Source: Cloeon dipterum (lineage: Eukaryota; Arthropoda; Insecta; Ephemeroptera; Baetidae). From it: 64,000 bases of DNA. Where the stretch lies: assembly GCF_949628265.1 (NCBI RefSeq), contig NC_088790.1:32864545-32928544 (forward strand), given 5' to 3'. Under the pieces are notes generated by a model, which was given only the letters and a program-made list of their open reading frames with translations, was not told the origin of the DNA and ran no database searches. Shown piece by piece: positions 22,218 through 34,345 of the stretch. The position numbers were made by a program, and so were the translations under genes. Numbering within the stretch: the first letter of the stretch is position 1; each line of letters opens with the position of its first letter.

Positions 22218-23699
22218 TCTGCCGCTCTCACCAATCAAATCCAAATCCTCGAAAAGCCAAAAAGTTGATGACGCGCGGGCGACGATTTTGTTTTGTTTGT
22301 TTTTCGGCATTCCGACAGCACGCATTTAAAATACGCATGATATTATAATTGTATCGGTGTGGCGCGAGCAGAGCACAAGTTTTCACTCTCCTCTCACAAA
22401 ATAGAAAATAATGCCGCCGAGTCGTTGTCACATTATCTGCTTTGATTGTTACCAAGTGTCGCGTGTGTGCCCTCGCCGGGCAAGGCCTTTATGTAAATAT
22501 AGATACGACCTTCCGATCCTCCTCTGGTCAGAGAACTGCGAAGAAAACCACATTGCCATTTCGTGAAATTATTGAATAAAAGAGAATTAAAAGAGTATTA
22601 TTTTATCCGTACTGTTCGTTTTATTCGCTCTCAATCTCTCCTCTACACAGTAAAACGCACGCACGCACGCAAACACATACGCACCTCTTGAGTAAAATAT
22701 ATATAAATCATCTATCTCGTAATTAGAATTCTGTAACTAGTTTTTAATCTTTAAGTCGTTAGCAACTCTTTCTCTAATTGCACGTGTGCTTCAACGTTGG
22801 ATATTGATTACGCAGGGAAAATCTGATTTCCCCTCAAACAGTTTATATGTCGCTTTTGGGTTTCTACGATTAGGAATATATTTCGTAAGCGCCGACAAAC
22901 GAAAATGCTTGCGAGCGTCAAAGACCAAATCAACTAAACAGAAAATGCACTCGGATCCGGATTTGTCGTGGACGAAAACAAACAATGGGTTGGTCAGACA
23001 GCTTCGGAAGCCCGTTAGCAACACGACGAGCCAATTAAATTATATACTTTTTTTGTTAAATAAATTTCAGTCGGTCAGTGGATTATTTAGTCAAGCATTG
23101 AGCACAATTATGCGTGTAGCGACAGGTAAATCGAATCAATCGAAAAAAAGTCGTGCCTCTTTGGCCTAAAACCCAATCAAATCAGTCCTAGCCCGCGCCC
23201 AGGGCTGCGTAGAGCAAAAACTAACTGTTTCCCCTGGATTAATTCGAGTCGAAAGCAAAACCAAGCGGCCCTGGGCCGGAACTGCTACCAAACTAGAGAA
23301 AAAAGAAATCGCATCATCATCCAACTCGTGGAAAATAAAGCACTATAGACTATCGGTGAACCGTGCGATTCGAGCGTAATCGGCAGTCTTTTGACTATCA
23401 TTCGGGACGCGACAGACAGAGACAGGCTTTGCACTATTCGTCGACCCCGTTGAGACGATTTCGCCCCCAGAACGACTCGTTCCACGAAATCGGACCGGGA
23501 TTGAAATTTCTTGAAGGACGAGCACACGTTTGTCTGAATGCAGGGTCGATTCGCTCTTTCAAAAATGGCGTCTGGATTTTGTTCCCGCCAAATCCGCCGT
23601 GTTCGGCTTTGCCAAAAAAGGCAACACCGTTCAATAATAATTTTCGAGTTAAATATCATCCCTGCTAATTCATTTGACGTGCTGAAAACTGAAATCTCT
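22218..23699. other. Swip-1 3' UTR and downstream spacer
   Basis: The first ~360 bp up to the AATAAA near 22574 is the likely 3' UTR. Beyond it comes a (ACGC)n tract at ~22654 and mixed-composition sequence without a convincing gene. One E2F-like TTCCCGCCAAAT sits near 23581. Confidence 0.4.
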
Positions 23700-24020
23700 A
23701 TTGCAGACATATTAAAAATCGATATAATTGCGAATTAAAACACATGAATCGAAGAAATCGTCAAGAATTCTCTGCTAGATGAATCCTCGATGCTGATTGG
23801 CTGACAACGCGCAAGTCTAATTCTCCCGCGCAATTCACAACAAGTGAAAGCTGTTGACTTGCGTTTCGCGTCAACCAATCATCGTCGAGGATTTTTCAAG
23901 CAAAGAATTCTTGATGATATCTCAGATTTACGTGATTTCATTCGCCATTAAATTAGAATTATTTAAATTTTAATGTGTTTCTACGAATAAAAATAGATAG
24001 AAGAACTCTTTAGCTACAAG
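23700..24020. mobile_element. Family B foldback MITE, copy 7
   Basis: Left arm ATTGCGAATTAAAACACATG, inner GATGCTGATTGGCTGAC, right AACCAATCATCGTCGAGG and ATAGATAGAAGAACTCTTTA. The central palindrome is reduced to AGCTGTTGACTTGCG, so the X-box is lost in this copy. Confidence 0.82.
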
Positions 24021-24469
24021 AAGACACCAAACAATTGGTTTTCCGCTCATCTGCAGCAGAATGGTGAGCGATCAACCAAAGGCTAAACATTCTTGAACGA
24101 AGAAAAAACGTGTGGCGGCTTTTTCGACAAAAAAATTTGGTTTTCAGCCTTGAGCACGTCAAATTAATCTTCATCGCAGAGAAAATAGCTGAAATTTGTA
24201 AAATAAACGTTGGCGCCATCAATTCGCGGCACAAAACACTAAGAATTTGGTCATTTGAAACAACCGAATTGCCGATTAAGAAATTTCCCGCCAAATTTCA
24301 CCAGCGGCCCCATCGGAAACTGTTTATATCTGTTGCGGAACGAATTTCCCGCCAATTTCAGAGCGGACTCGATCCCTCTCATCTCTGGGGGCGCGTTATT
24401 TCGGGCACCCTCTGATTTTTCAGCGTAGACGACGAGCAGGCCGGGGTAACAAGACAAGGATCACAGTGG

Positions 24470-27400
24470 TCAGTGCTCGTAAAAGTCGGAGTTCATGTGC
24501 TTGTTCAGCAGGTAGACGACGGCCTCGTAGGTGGACATCATGATGGCCGTGTTGGGGATCTGGCGGACGAGCTGGGTGGCGAGGCCGCGGTAGAGGCCGC
24601 GCACGCCTTCCTCGTGTCCGACCAGCGCGATCGTCTGCCAGAAGCTGCGGTACTTGCTGCCCTCCTCGCGCAGCCGCGTGCGCGCTACCTCGTGCGGGTA
24701 CGCCACGCACGACGCCACCGTCTTGGACGTCGCGCCGGCCATCATGAACTCGATGAAGTCGCGCGACCCCTTGTCACCGTTCTTGTCGCCGCCATGCCTG
24801 CGCGCGATCAGGTGCGCCTTGATCGCCTCGTAGATCACAAAGTGCACCACCGTCTCCGAGATGCCAAAGTACGACGCTGTGATGCCCTTGTAGAAGCCTT
24901 TGATCCCCTGCAATCATGATTGGAATTTCAGTCAAATTTTTCTTTTAAAACATGTACATTTAAAATAGCAGCAATTTTTCATTTTAATTCTCAAAACGCA
25001 TTTTCCCGCCAAAAGAACTAATGCGCTTTCAGCTTAAGGGTTGGTCTATTGGCTTTTCATCGCAGAAATACAGAATAAATTGCTTTCAACCGATTAAATT
25101 GCGAAGGAAAACACGCGCAAATCGAAGAATTCTTCGTTCTGAAACGTTCTTGACGCTGGTTGGCTGCCGCAACACGCCCGTAAGCAGCTGAGCTGGTTGC
25201 TAGGCAACCGCGGGAGCTGTTGACGTGCGATCTGCGTAAGCCAATCAGCGTCGATCAAAGAATTATTGCTGGTTTCTCTGATTTTCGTGTTTTTAAATCG
25301 ATAAATCAACTCTTTTTACTAATTTATAATCGCAGAAACACATTAAAAGTTGATTTAAAACGATTTAATTCCATAAAAAACACATTAAATCGGAGAAATC
25401 CGCAATTGCATGAAGAATCCTCGACGCTGATTGGCTGACAACGCGCGCAAGTCAGATTCTCCCGCGCAATTCACTATAAGCGTTGCTAGGCAACCGCGGA
25501 AGCTGTTGACGTTCGTTCAGTGTCAGCCAATCAGCGTCCAGGATTTTAAAAGGAAAGAATTCTTGTTTTTTCGATTTGCGTGTTTTAATTCGCAATTAAA
25601 TCAACTTTTCATGTGTTACTGGGATTGTTTATTGATAGAACAACTCTTTGACTACGAGATGAGACCAATAACAATCGGATTTACAGCACGGTTATCTAAA
25701 AGAGGCGTTCGAGAAGCCTAAAAATTAGTTCAGTAGTTTAGATATCTTGTGTTTAATTATTTCCCGTGTCAGAAATGATCAAATTCAGAAGTCAGCGGCG
25801 ATAGGTTAAGCAACAAACGTGGTCTTATCTCATGCAATGTTGGCTAACACCACACACGGGTGCGTTTGTGCGTTTGTAAATAACGATTTCTATTTTCATT
25901 CCCTTTGTCGAAGCGTGGACAAAGAACATCCGCTTAGACACGCAAAACGTTATCACTTGGTGGGCGGTCAATGCGCTTCACACCTTCAGGTCTTTAACAA
26001 ACCCTTTAAACAGAAAATACGCTTGTTTTGCCAAGTTTAAATTTGTCAAAAAATTTAAAACGCAATTTGTCGAATCAATTTAATTGTTCCAATTCTGATA
26101 ATCGATTATTATCTCATCGAGATTATGTAACGAGATAAGTTGCGGCCTTTGAAGAACGTTCTTTGTGACCTGCCGCGGCGGCGGCGGCGGAGGAAAATCG
26201 AAATAAAAAATAATAATTTGAGTGACACCAAAGAGATAACTGGTCGCGAGCGAGTGGAAAAGATTTGCTTTTCACGTGACTACCGGCAGGCCATTGACGG
26301 ATAAGTGCTATTTTTGTGTCAAGGTCGCGAACGGTTCTCCAAATTGAATTCGCACCGACGGCACTATTTCTTTTCGGCCCGCCGAAATTAGCAAACAGGT
26401 GTGTGGTGGTCGTGGTTTAACCCATTAGGCAGGCCAAATCGAAAATAGTCCCGGCGTGCGGGGTTAAGAGCGAGCGGCGTTTTATCGCGGCCAGCGGAGC
26501 CAGACGCCGGCCGCTAATCACGTTGCATGAAACGCCACTCGGCACCAGAGATAAATATCGGAGAAAAAAATAATACCTGATTGAACCGGATATTTTAATA
26601 CAAAAGGCAATCAATTTGCGTCACCCCGCAGATAACAATTATTACGTCTAGAAAGAGCAGCAATTACACTTTTCCAGATCCGCGCGGAAGCAAATTAATT
26701 AATTAAAATGGGCTCACTGATTGTTTGTAGATCTGCGTGATGCATTGGAGGGCGGTGGTGCGGGTGCCGTTTCTCCGCTGGTCCAGCTGCAGCCGCGTCT
26801 TCACGAACCAAATCGGGTTGGTGGCGGTGCACGCGACGAAGCCTGTCGACACACAATTTAATTTAAGCAAAAACAATTGCCCTGAGTTGACTCTGCTCGC
26901 GTTTGCCAGCGCTCGCAATTTCTTTTCGCCGCCGCCGCCGCTCTCTCTCGCAGAGTGCAATGTCAAAGGCTTGATTGAAAGCTATTTTTAGCCGAGCGGC
27001 GCAATTCTTTTAACAATGCAGCGATAGACTAGACAGACTACGTGCCGACCCGCACATGGCAATTCGCACGTCGTAAACAAATGCATTATTTCCTTATTAA
27101 CACAAACAAGCAGCAAATTTAAATAAAAAAAAACAAAAATATTTTTTTAAATATTAAAAAAAATTAAATTAAAAGTCCTGACTGATTAAATTGACTTTGA
27201 GACGACATTGGCGGCACCTGGACCTGAGGGCAACTCACCTGCACAGGAGGCCGCCCCTATGTGCACGAGGGGCGTGTCGGGGGTGATGACGCTGTTGAGG
27301 AACTGCTTCGACTGCGAGTAGGCGCAGAAATAGATGGCCCGCGAGGGCGCCACGCCCACCAGGTTGGGGCCGAGGCCCTTGAAGAGGGCCCGCGGCCCTT

Positions 27401-27737
27401 CGTTCTCGACGATGTGCCTGAGGCACTGCACGAGGCCCATGCGGGGCCGCAGGGGCGACGGCAGCGCCACGGCCGTCGTGAAGTTGCGTCTGGCGCCGCC
27501 GCGCAGGGGCCCGCACGTGCCGCTGTTGGGACTGGCGATGGGCCCCGGCGGCCCGAAATGGCACGCCGACGACTGCAGCCGCGTCTTCACCACCTCGAGA
27601 GGGCACGTGGCGATCGCACCCGCCGTGCCAGCCACCCTGAAACACCAAAAGCCATAGGGGTGAGTTTGCTAATGGCCGCCGGCCGCCTCCACTCACCCTC
27701 CGGCCACCAGGTGAATGGCCGTGTCCCGCCGAGCCAT
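24470..27737 (-). CDS. Rim2: mitochondrial pyrimidine nucleotide carrier (SLC25A33/36, Rim2)
   Basis: Exons 27737-27697, 27636-27239, 26842-26718 and 24907-24470 give 333 residues. Three carrier repeats are visible by their signatures [21 protein letters not shown] and [14 protein letters not shown]. The first two carry the TRLQ and tryptophan features typical of the Rim2/SLC25A33-36 branch. The family moves pyrimidine nucleotides across the inner mitochondrial membrane for mtDNA and RNA synthesis. Repeat 1 has an insertion rich in Gly/Pro/Ser between residues ~35 and 65. The long third intron (24908-26717) holds MITEs B8 and B9. It shares a promoter region with PXYLP1. Confidence 0.92.
25040..25318. 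mobile_element. Family B foldback MITE, copy 8
   Basis: Contains GACGCTGGTTGGCTGCC, GGTTGCTAGGCAACCGCGG and AAGCCAATCAGCGTCGA. Its right arm AAATCGATAAATCAACTCTT is shared with copy 9. It lies in Rim2 intron 3. Confidence 0.85.
25296..25655. mobile_element. Family B foldback MITE, copy 9
   Basis: Arms ATAAATCAACTCTTTTTACT / ATTGATAGAACAACTCTTTG, inner CGCTGATTGGCTGAC and GTCAGCCAATCAGCGTCCAG, centre CGTTGCTAGGCAACCGCGG. Overlaps the end of copy 8 by one shared arm. Confidence 0.88.
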
Positions 27738-28418
27738 CGCTGTTCTGCCGCGGCCGCAATCCTTTTGCCTGCTTTTGCGTTTTGCGTCGTCAATTGATTT
27801 TCACGTGAAGCAAACGTGAGCGCTGCTCGCTGATTGGCCGCTCCTCCGCCACCACGTGACTTTGTTTACAGCCGTTTTCGTAGCACAGCCGCCACTGGCG
27901 CTGCGGTCGCACGATCGATTTGTAAGAATTTTCACCGCGAGTACCGGTTTTTGAACCAATTCCCCGTAATTTTGATTGAATGAAATAGATTATTCATTTT
28001 AATTCATTTTTAAACTCATTTTTAACCAACTTTGATAAAAATTTCCAACCGAGTGGCCATTATTTCCGATTTGAGTACCTATACAAACCGGTTTTTGGCA
28101 CGTAAAATCACCGTTCTTGATTCTTGGTCCATCCCATTGTGGACGTAGAGAAAAGCAGCGAGTGCAAAATGTGAGGTAGCTGATGCGACGGCGGCCTAAT
28201 GTGCTCGATTGGTCAGAGAAGGACGAGCGGAGGCGTTCGCGTAAGTGGCTGTTACACTTTTAAGCCGACCCAAATTGCCGGCGCGCCCAGGAAGGTCAAG
28301 GCCAGCTGCGAACCTTGAATCGAGACCCGGCCTTTCATCTGTTTAAAAATTTATCCTCTCTGACTGCGTTGTTTTTTGTTCATTCACAGGTCCTCGAGAT
28401 AAAATGGACTTTTTTTGA
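27738..28418. promoter_or_regulatory. bidirectional promoter, Rim2 / PXYLP1
   Basis: About 0.68 kb between divergent genes. It contains GATTGGCCGC (inverted CCAAT) near 27832, a CACGTGAC E-box near 27853, and a second ATTGG near 28209. A GC-rich segment near 28280 precedes an acceptor-like CATTCACAG at 28383-28391, so PXYLP1 may have a separate 5' noncoding exon here. Confidence 0.5.
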
Positions 28419-30731
28419 ATGGCATCCGAAATAACAAGTCCAGGCGGGAAAATGAAGTTTTTCCGCCAGCACGGAGGCGCCGTCTCGTGCTACCTGCTCT
28501 TGGTCCTCTGGATTTTCCTCCTGCTCGCCGGTGAGCGCTTCAAAATTCCAATTAACCGCAAAATAAATAAAACATCTCTGTCCTCAGCCATGTACCGGTT
28601 CATGTCTCGGGAGCCGTCGTTGCAGCTGGTGGGCGTGCGTCAGGGCGAGCAGCAGCAGGACGAGCTGGGCGCCAACGCCGAGCGAGTGCGCCGCTTCTGC
28701 AACGAACACTTCGCCGACGGCGCCGAGGGCAGGGTCGGCGGCGACTTCTCGCTGCTCGGCGCCACCGTCGTCTTCCGGCACGGCCTCCGGGGGCCACTCG
28801 TCCACCTCCGCAACGCCTCCGCCCTCCACTGCGCGCAGCCACCCACGCCGCCGCCCTGGGCCAACATGTCCAAGGCGCCAGGGTTCACTCAGGTGCGTTT
28901 TTCCCTCAATTTTTTATTCGTTTCCAACTAATTTATTAAATTAATTAGATGCTGGGCGCGTTTCACTCGTTTCCGCTGGCGCCGACGGAGTGCTCCGGAC
29001 TGGGGCAGCTGACTCCTCGCGGCGCCGCCCAACTAGAAAGACTCGGAGCAGCCCTTCGAGTCGCCTACGCGGAGCGGCTGGCGCTGAACGACGCGTCGCG
29101 CGGCGCCCCGGTGGCGCTGCTGGCCACGCGCTACCGCCGCACGCTCCAAAGCGCCGTGGCGCTGCTGCACGGACTGCTGGCGCCGCTGGCACTGCCCAGG
29201 CTCGTGCAGCCCTTCCAGGAGGCGCCGTCCGTCTTCTTCTGCTTCGCCGACTGCGCCTGCGCGGCTGCCGAACGCCTCCGCCGCACCATCGAGGCCGAGG
29301 CGGCCGCCGCCCTCCGCTCACACCCCGCCGTCACTCGACTTGCCGCCGCTGCAGCGCCCTTTGACGGTACAAATTTTTAATTCAAATAAAATAAATAAAT
29401 ATCGACACCGCCTTTGATAGAACCCCGTGATAAAAAATTTGTCTATTGATTTATAATCGCTGAAACACGTCAAAATTTGCATAAATAGCGTATAAAAACA
29501 CGATAAACTGAGAAAACAGCACGAATTCTTTAGCTAAAATAATTCTCGACGCTAATTGGCTTACGCAGAACGCATGTCAACAGCTCCCGCGGTTGCCTAG
29601 CAACCAGCTCCCTAAATTCGCGGATATGTTGTGCCGGCCAATCAGCGTCAAGGATTTTTCAAGCAAAGAATTTTAACAACTTTGGTAGATTCGCATGTTT
29701 TTATTTCTAAATTATTCATTAAGCAGAAAGAACTCTTTGCTGGAGGAATCCTATAGTCGCTGATTGGTTGAACGCAACGCGCATGTCCGCAGATCACGTG
29801 GTTAGCTAGCATTAGCAACACAACAGTTCACTAAGAATTTAGAATCGGCAGCCAATCAGCGTCGAAGATTCCTCCAGCAAAGATTTTTTGCTGTTTTTCC
29901 CATTTTCTCGTTTTTATTCACAATTAATTCGGTTTAATGTTTTACTGCGATTAAAAATAGATAACACCACTCTTTATCTGCAAGTAAACACCAAAGAATC
30001 CGCGGTTTTTGGCTTATTAATAGCGGTTTACTTTTTGGCGGCAAAAATTCGTTCAGCGTTTGCTTTATTTGATCTGAAATTATCATTGTCAGGTGTGGCG
30101 ACTCCAAAGGCGGTGCTGGACGCGTTGTTAGTGACCTCGTGCCACGGGTCGGCGAACGCGGCCGCCGGGCCGCTGGCCGCCTACCTGGAGTGGGAGGCGC
30201 GGCGGCTGGCGGCGCGGTTCAAACCGCTGGCCCTGCTGCGGGCTCACCCGCTTCTTCGGCACCTGGGAGCGCAGCTGCTGCGCTTCGTGGCCGCCCCTAC
30301 TCCTCGACTGGTGCTGTACGCGGGCCACGACCGCACCCTGCAGTACGTGGCCGCCGCGCTCGGCCTCAACACGCCGGACGCCGCCCTGCCCCCCTTCGCC
30401 GCCAGACTCGTCATCGAACTCTACCGAAAGGGCATGGTAATTATTTTTCATTTGTGGACGAATGACCATGTGACGCCATTTGTTTCTTTTTTTGCAGGGC
30501 GCTGATTTCTTCTTCCGGCTGCTGCTGAACGGGCGGGACGTGACGTCGTCCTTGTCCTTCTGCCGCAGCGGCCTGGTGGTGTACGAGGGCGTGTGGGGCG
30601 CCAAGGGGCAGCGGGTGGGCGTGGCCGCCTCGCTGTGCCCCCTCGAGTCGATCGTGCGGTTCCTGCACGACGACTACTTCGCCCCGTTCAACGCGACCAA
30701 CGCCAAGGACGCGTGCAGCATGCATTTTTGA
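28419..30731 (+). CDS. PXYLP1: 2-phosphoxylose phosphatase 1 (histidine acid phosphatase)
   Basis: Exons 28419-28530, 28588-28892, 28949-29366, 30093-30436 and 30498-30731 give ~470 residues; starting at the second methionine (28452) gives 459. One N-terminal signal-anchor helix (CYLLLVLWIFLLLAG) indicates a type II Golgi protein. The catalytic motif is VVFRHGLRGP and the distal HD pair is in YAGHDRTL, so active-site residues look complete. PXYLP1 removes the phosphate from 2-phosphoxylose in the glycosaminoglycan linkage region and so allows chain extension. Length is near the human 480. Intron 3 is lengthened by MITEs B10 and B11. The coding DNA is very GC-rich. Confidence 0.9.
29438..29725. 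mobile_element. Family B foldback MITE, copy 10
   Basis: Left arm CTATTGATTTATAATCGCTG, inner CGACGCTAATTGGCTTACGC, centre GGTTGCCTAGCAACC, right GCCAATCAGCGTCAAGG. In PXYLP1 intron 3, adjacent to copy 11. Confidence 0.85.
29718..29975. mobile_element. Family B foldback MITE, copy 11
   Basis: AGAACTCTTTGCTGGAGGAAT, GTCGCTGATTGGTTGA, a disrupted centre (GGTTAGCTAGCATTAGCAAC) and GCAGCCAATCAGCGTCGAAG. Follows copy 10 directly. Confidence 0.8.
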
Positions 30732-31414
30732 ACTCATCCTGACATTTAAATTTATTTTATAATTGGATTCGCACAAATTTTAAAGTGAGTTGCATTTATT
30801 TTGCCGCATTTAACTGCGGCGTGCATTTATTTTGGAGCTGTGTTCTTGCCGCAACGTTCGCTGTGAATTTTGAATTTATTTACTCGCATTGAACCAAGTT
30901 CGAGTTTGAGTGTTTTTGAAACACTCGCATCCTGTCTGACCTGAATCTTATATATCCTATTAGCTAATTTTAGGAAATAACGCAGACTTTTGTGATTCTA
31001 TGTACATTCGATCTGTTAAACGAAATAAATGTTCCGTAATTATTATTTTATTGACTATATAGTCGACTCATTCCTAATGTTGCTCCTGTGGGTTTAATTT
31101 TATTTGTGTTATTTTATGTACTGAATTTTAAACTCATTTTAATAAATTTTACAATTACAATTTGAATTTGTTTCCTTTTAATAATTTATTTTCTGATTAA
31201 AACTATGGAAGAAACCAATTTAGGAATATTTTGGCCCTCAGTTAAATTTATATTATTTTCTTTTCCAAGCATAATCTCCAAAATCGTTTAAATTGATTGG
31301 AACATTGATATTTTTCTTTAATTTTAATACATTTGCATCACTACAAATTCAGTTTATATAAATTTAATCACCATATGGCAATTAACAAATACTTTAATGC
31401 GCTAAATTTTCGTA
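30732..31414. other. PXYLP1 3' UTR and spacer
   Basis: AT-rich. A polyadenylation signal AATAAA near 31023 likely ends the PXYLP1 transcript. Nothing else seen. Confidence 0.4.
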
Positions 31415-31809
31415 ATATACAAAATATAACTCAAGTTTTAATGAATCGTTTCATTTAAAAAACAAAATACATCAATGAATTTTGATGTCTCACGTTTGTT
31501 CAGGCAAGGGCTGTCATTTCGCGCCAAATTATTTAAAATTTTGAGTCATTTATATCAAAGAATGAATTCTTGTAGCTAAAAGCCTCCAACTCCCATTAAC
31601 TGAGTTAAATTTTACACAATAATAATTTTTTATATTTTTGGTCAGGGATTTACAACCCTGCAAATGATAATTCTAGCCATAAAATCAGAAACTTGTTGAA
31701 AAAATCGTGCCTGTTGTGATTTACGCCGTGAGACGCCATCTTGGATTCACCTTACTTTTTTTCCTCTCGCACGACTCGACGACTCGGCTGCACTTCACAC
31801 GTTGTCAAC

Positions 31810-32472
31810 ATGGTGAGTGAAATCTTGATCGAATTTCGCGAAAAGTATGAGCCGCGGTGGCCGAATCGCCTGGCCAATCCGTTCGGCCTGCCGAGGAGCC
31901 CCTTCTGGGGGCCAGGATTGCGCCGGCGACGCCGCGGATGGCGTCCGAGCGTCCGGCGAATTTCTCTATTGTTTACATCGATACTCACATTGGTGTTTCA
32001 TTTCAGACTTCCAAGCGCAGGAACGGAGGCCGTTCTAAGCACGGCAGGGGACACGTTAACCCCGTCAGGTGTACGAACTGCGCCCGCTGCGTCCCTAAGG
32101 ACAAGGCTATTAAAAAGTTTGTTATTAGGAATATCGTGGAGGCTGCCGCCGTCCGCGACATAAATGAGGCGTCTTGCTACCCCTGTAAGTGGTTTTATTT
32201 TCCCTGCCAGGGATGTTGGGACTCAATTTTAATTTTAATTTCGCAGCATATCAGCTTCCGAAGCTGTATGCTAAGCTTCACTACTGCGTGTCCTGCGCCA
32301 TCCACTCCAAGGTGGTGCGAAACAGGTCCAAGGAGGAGAGGAGGAATCGTCTGCCTCCCGTCAGGAACTTCCCGAGGGTAATGAACCGAGTCTAAAATTC
32401 AATGTAGGGTTTTAAAAGTAAATTTGGTTTTGTTTGCAGGACAACCAGAGGCAACAGCAGCAAAGGAAATAA
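31810..32472 (+). CDS. RpS26: ribosomal protein S26 (eS26), copy 1
   Basis: Exon 1 is only the ATG (31810-31812), followed by 32007-32184, 32247-32377 and 32440-32472; 114 residues. Small-subunit protein at the mRNA exit region. Diagnostic blocks: [17 protein letters not shown], the zinc-type cysteines in [15 protein letters not shown], and [19 protein letters not shown] pyrimidine-rich TOP-like stretch (CTTACTTTTTTTCCTCTC) precedes the start, as expected for translationally controlled ribosomal genes. AATAAA follows the stop closely. It is complete and differs from copy 2 only silently. Confidence 0.97.
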
Positions 32473-33249
32473 TTTATCCTTTTTGTAATCAATAAAAGTT
32501 ACGAAAATCCAAAAAAATTAAGATTCTTTGTTTTAATTCCTCTTCCATTTTGAATTAATTACAAGCATAGTCTAAAATTGGAAGATTGACAATAAAAACA
32601 GATTATTTCGTATTCTTGAATTACCATCATGCCAGAAAAATTTAATTTGGTTTTAAATTGGATGAAATTGAAAATTTGTTCAGTTTTATGGCTCCAACTA
32701 TTGTTTTTGGATCACTTTCCTCGTTATTAATTAAAAATTATGAATATTTGGTGGTATCCTCAGCAAAACGAAAAATTTAATTCCTACTCAATAATGCGTA
32801 AAATTAATTTATGTCCTAGCCAGCTGACAGTAAAATTAAAAGTGGGTTAAATCGATTTAATATACAAAATATACTCAAGTTTTAATGAATCGTTTAATTT
32901 AAAAAACGAAATAAATCAATTTTGATGTCTATCACACGTTTGTTCAGGCAAGGGCTGTCATTTCGCGCCAAAATATTTAAAATTTTGAGTCATTTAACAA
33001 AGAATGAATTCTTGTAGCTTAAAGCCTCCAAATCCCATTAACTGAGTTAAATTTCACACAGTAATAACTTTTTATATTTTTATCAGGCATTTACAACCCT
33101 GCAAACGATAATTTTAGCCATAAAATAAAAACGTGTTGAAAAAATCGTGCCTGTTGTGATTTACGCCGTGAGACGCCATCTTGGATTCACGTTACCTACT
33201 TTTCTCTCGCACGACTCCACGACTCGGTTGCACTTCACACGTTGTCAAC

Positions 33250-33905
33250 ATGGTGAGTGAAATCTTGATCGAATTTCGCGAAAAGTATGAGCCGCGGTGG
33301 CCGAATCGCCTCGCCTATCCGTTCAGCCTGCCGAGGAGCCCCTTCTGGGGGCCAGGATTGCGCCGGCGACGCCGCGGATGGCGTCCGAGCGTCCGGCGAA
33401 TTTCTATTGTTTACATACATCGATACTCACATGGGTGTTTCATTTCAGACTTCGAAACGAAGGAATGGAGGCCGTTCGAAGCACGGCAGGGGTCACGTCA
33501 ACCCCGTCAGGTGCACGAACTGCGCCCGCTGCGTCCCCAAGGACAAGGCAATAAAAAAATTCGTTATTAGGAACATCGTGGAGGCTGCCGCCGTCCGCGA
33601 TATCAACGAGGCATCCTGCTATCCCTGTAAGTGGTTATATTTTCCCTGCCAGGGATGTCGGGACTCAATTTTATTTTGAATTTCGCAGCGTATCAGCTTC
33701 CTAAGCTTTATGCCAAGCTTCATTATTGCGTGTCCTGCGCCATCCACTCCAAGGTGGTGCGAAACAGGTCCAAGGAGGAGAGGAGGAATCGTCTGCCTCC
33801 CGTCAGGAATTTCCCTAGGGTAATGAACCGAGTTTTAATTAAATGTAGGGTGTTAAAAGTGAATTTTTGCAGGATAACCAAAGGCAACAGCAGCAGAGGA
33901 AGTAA
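33250..33905 (+). CDS. RpS26: ribosomal protein S26 (eS26), copy 2
   Basis: Same structure as copy 1: ATG-only exon 33250-33252, then 33449-33626, 33689-33819 and 33873-33905. The predicted protein is identical to copy 1. By eye the coding sequences differ at ~32 positions, all silent: 20 in exon 2, 8 in exon 3 and 4 in exon 4. By contrast, the first ~150 bp of intron 1 differ at only three. A TOP-like TTACCTACTTTTCTCTC lies upstream and AATAAA downstream, so this copy appears functional. Confidence 0.97.
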
Positions 33906-34345
33906 TTTCTCCTTTTTGTAATCAATAAAAGTTTCGAAAATCCAAAAAAATTAAGATTCTTTGTTTTAATTCCTCTTCCATTTTGAATGAATTATAAGCA
34001 TAGTCTAAAATTGGAAGGTTGACAATAAAAACAGATTTTTTTCGAATTCTTGAGTTAACATTACGCCAAATAGATTAAATTTTTCAATTTGGAGATGAAA
34101 AATTGATGAGCTTAAATTTTTAGCATTCGCTATTAATCTGGCCATTTTCTTCATTTTTATTAATTAAAAATTACGAATGTTTGTATCCTCTGCAAAACCA
34201 AAATTTAATTCTTACCTCAATAACACGTAAAATTACTGAATTTATTTCCTAGCCAACTGACAATAAAATAAAAAGTGGGTCAGAATAAATAGGAAAGAAG
34301 AGTGTGTTTATCTTAAACGAAAAAGTTTTATTGGATCGACAGGAA

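Larger units (their letters stand above)
31415..34285. repeat. tandem duplication unit (~1.43 kb x 2) carrying RpS26
   Basis: Left unit ~31415-32855, right unit ~32856-34285. Matching landmarks: ATACAAAATATAACTCAAGT upstream, GGGCTGTCATTTCGCGCCAA, the whole gene, and AGTCTAAAATTGGAAG plus CAGCTGACAGTAAAAT-like words downstream. About 400 bp of promoter side and 380 bp of 3' flank are included in each unit. Confidence 0.92.

Noticed and set aside
31813-31965. snoRNA in RpS26 intron 1
   Set aside because: No convincing C/D boxes and no H box plus ACA pair at the required spacing; kept only as a general 'functional intron' finding.
31741-32163. Frame reading from the RpS26 ATG through intron 1
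   Set aside because: Splicing at the intact donor explains the gene. Between copies, two of the three changes in the conserved part would alter the amino acid, so there is no sign of protein-level constraint.
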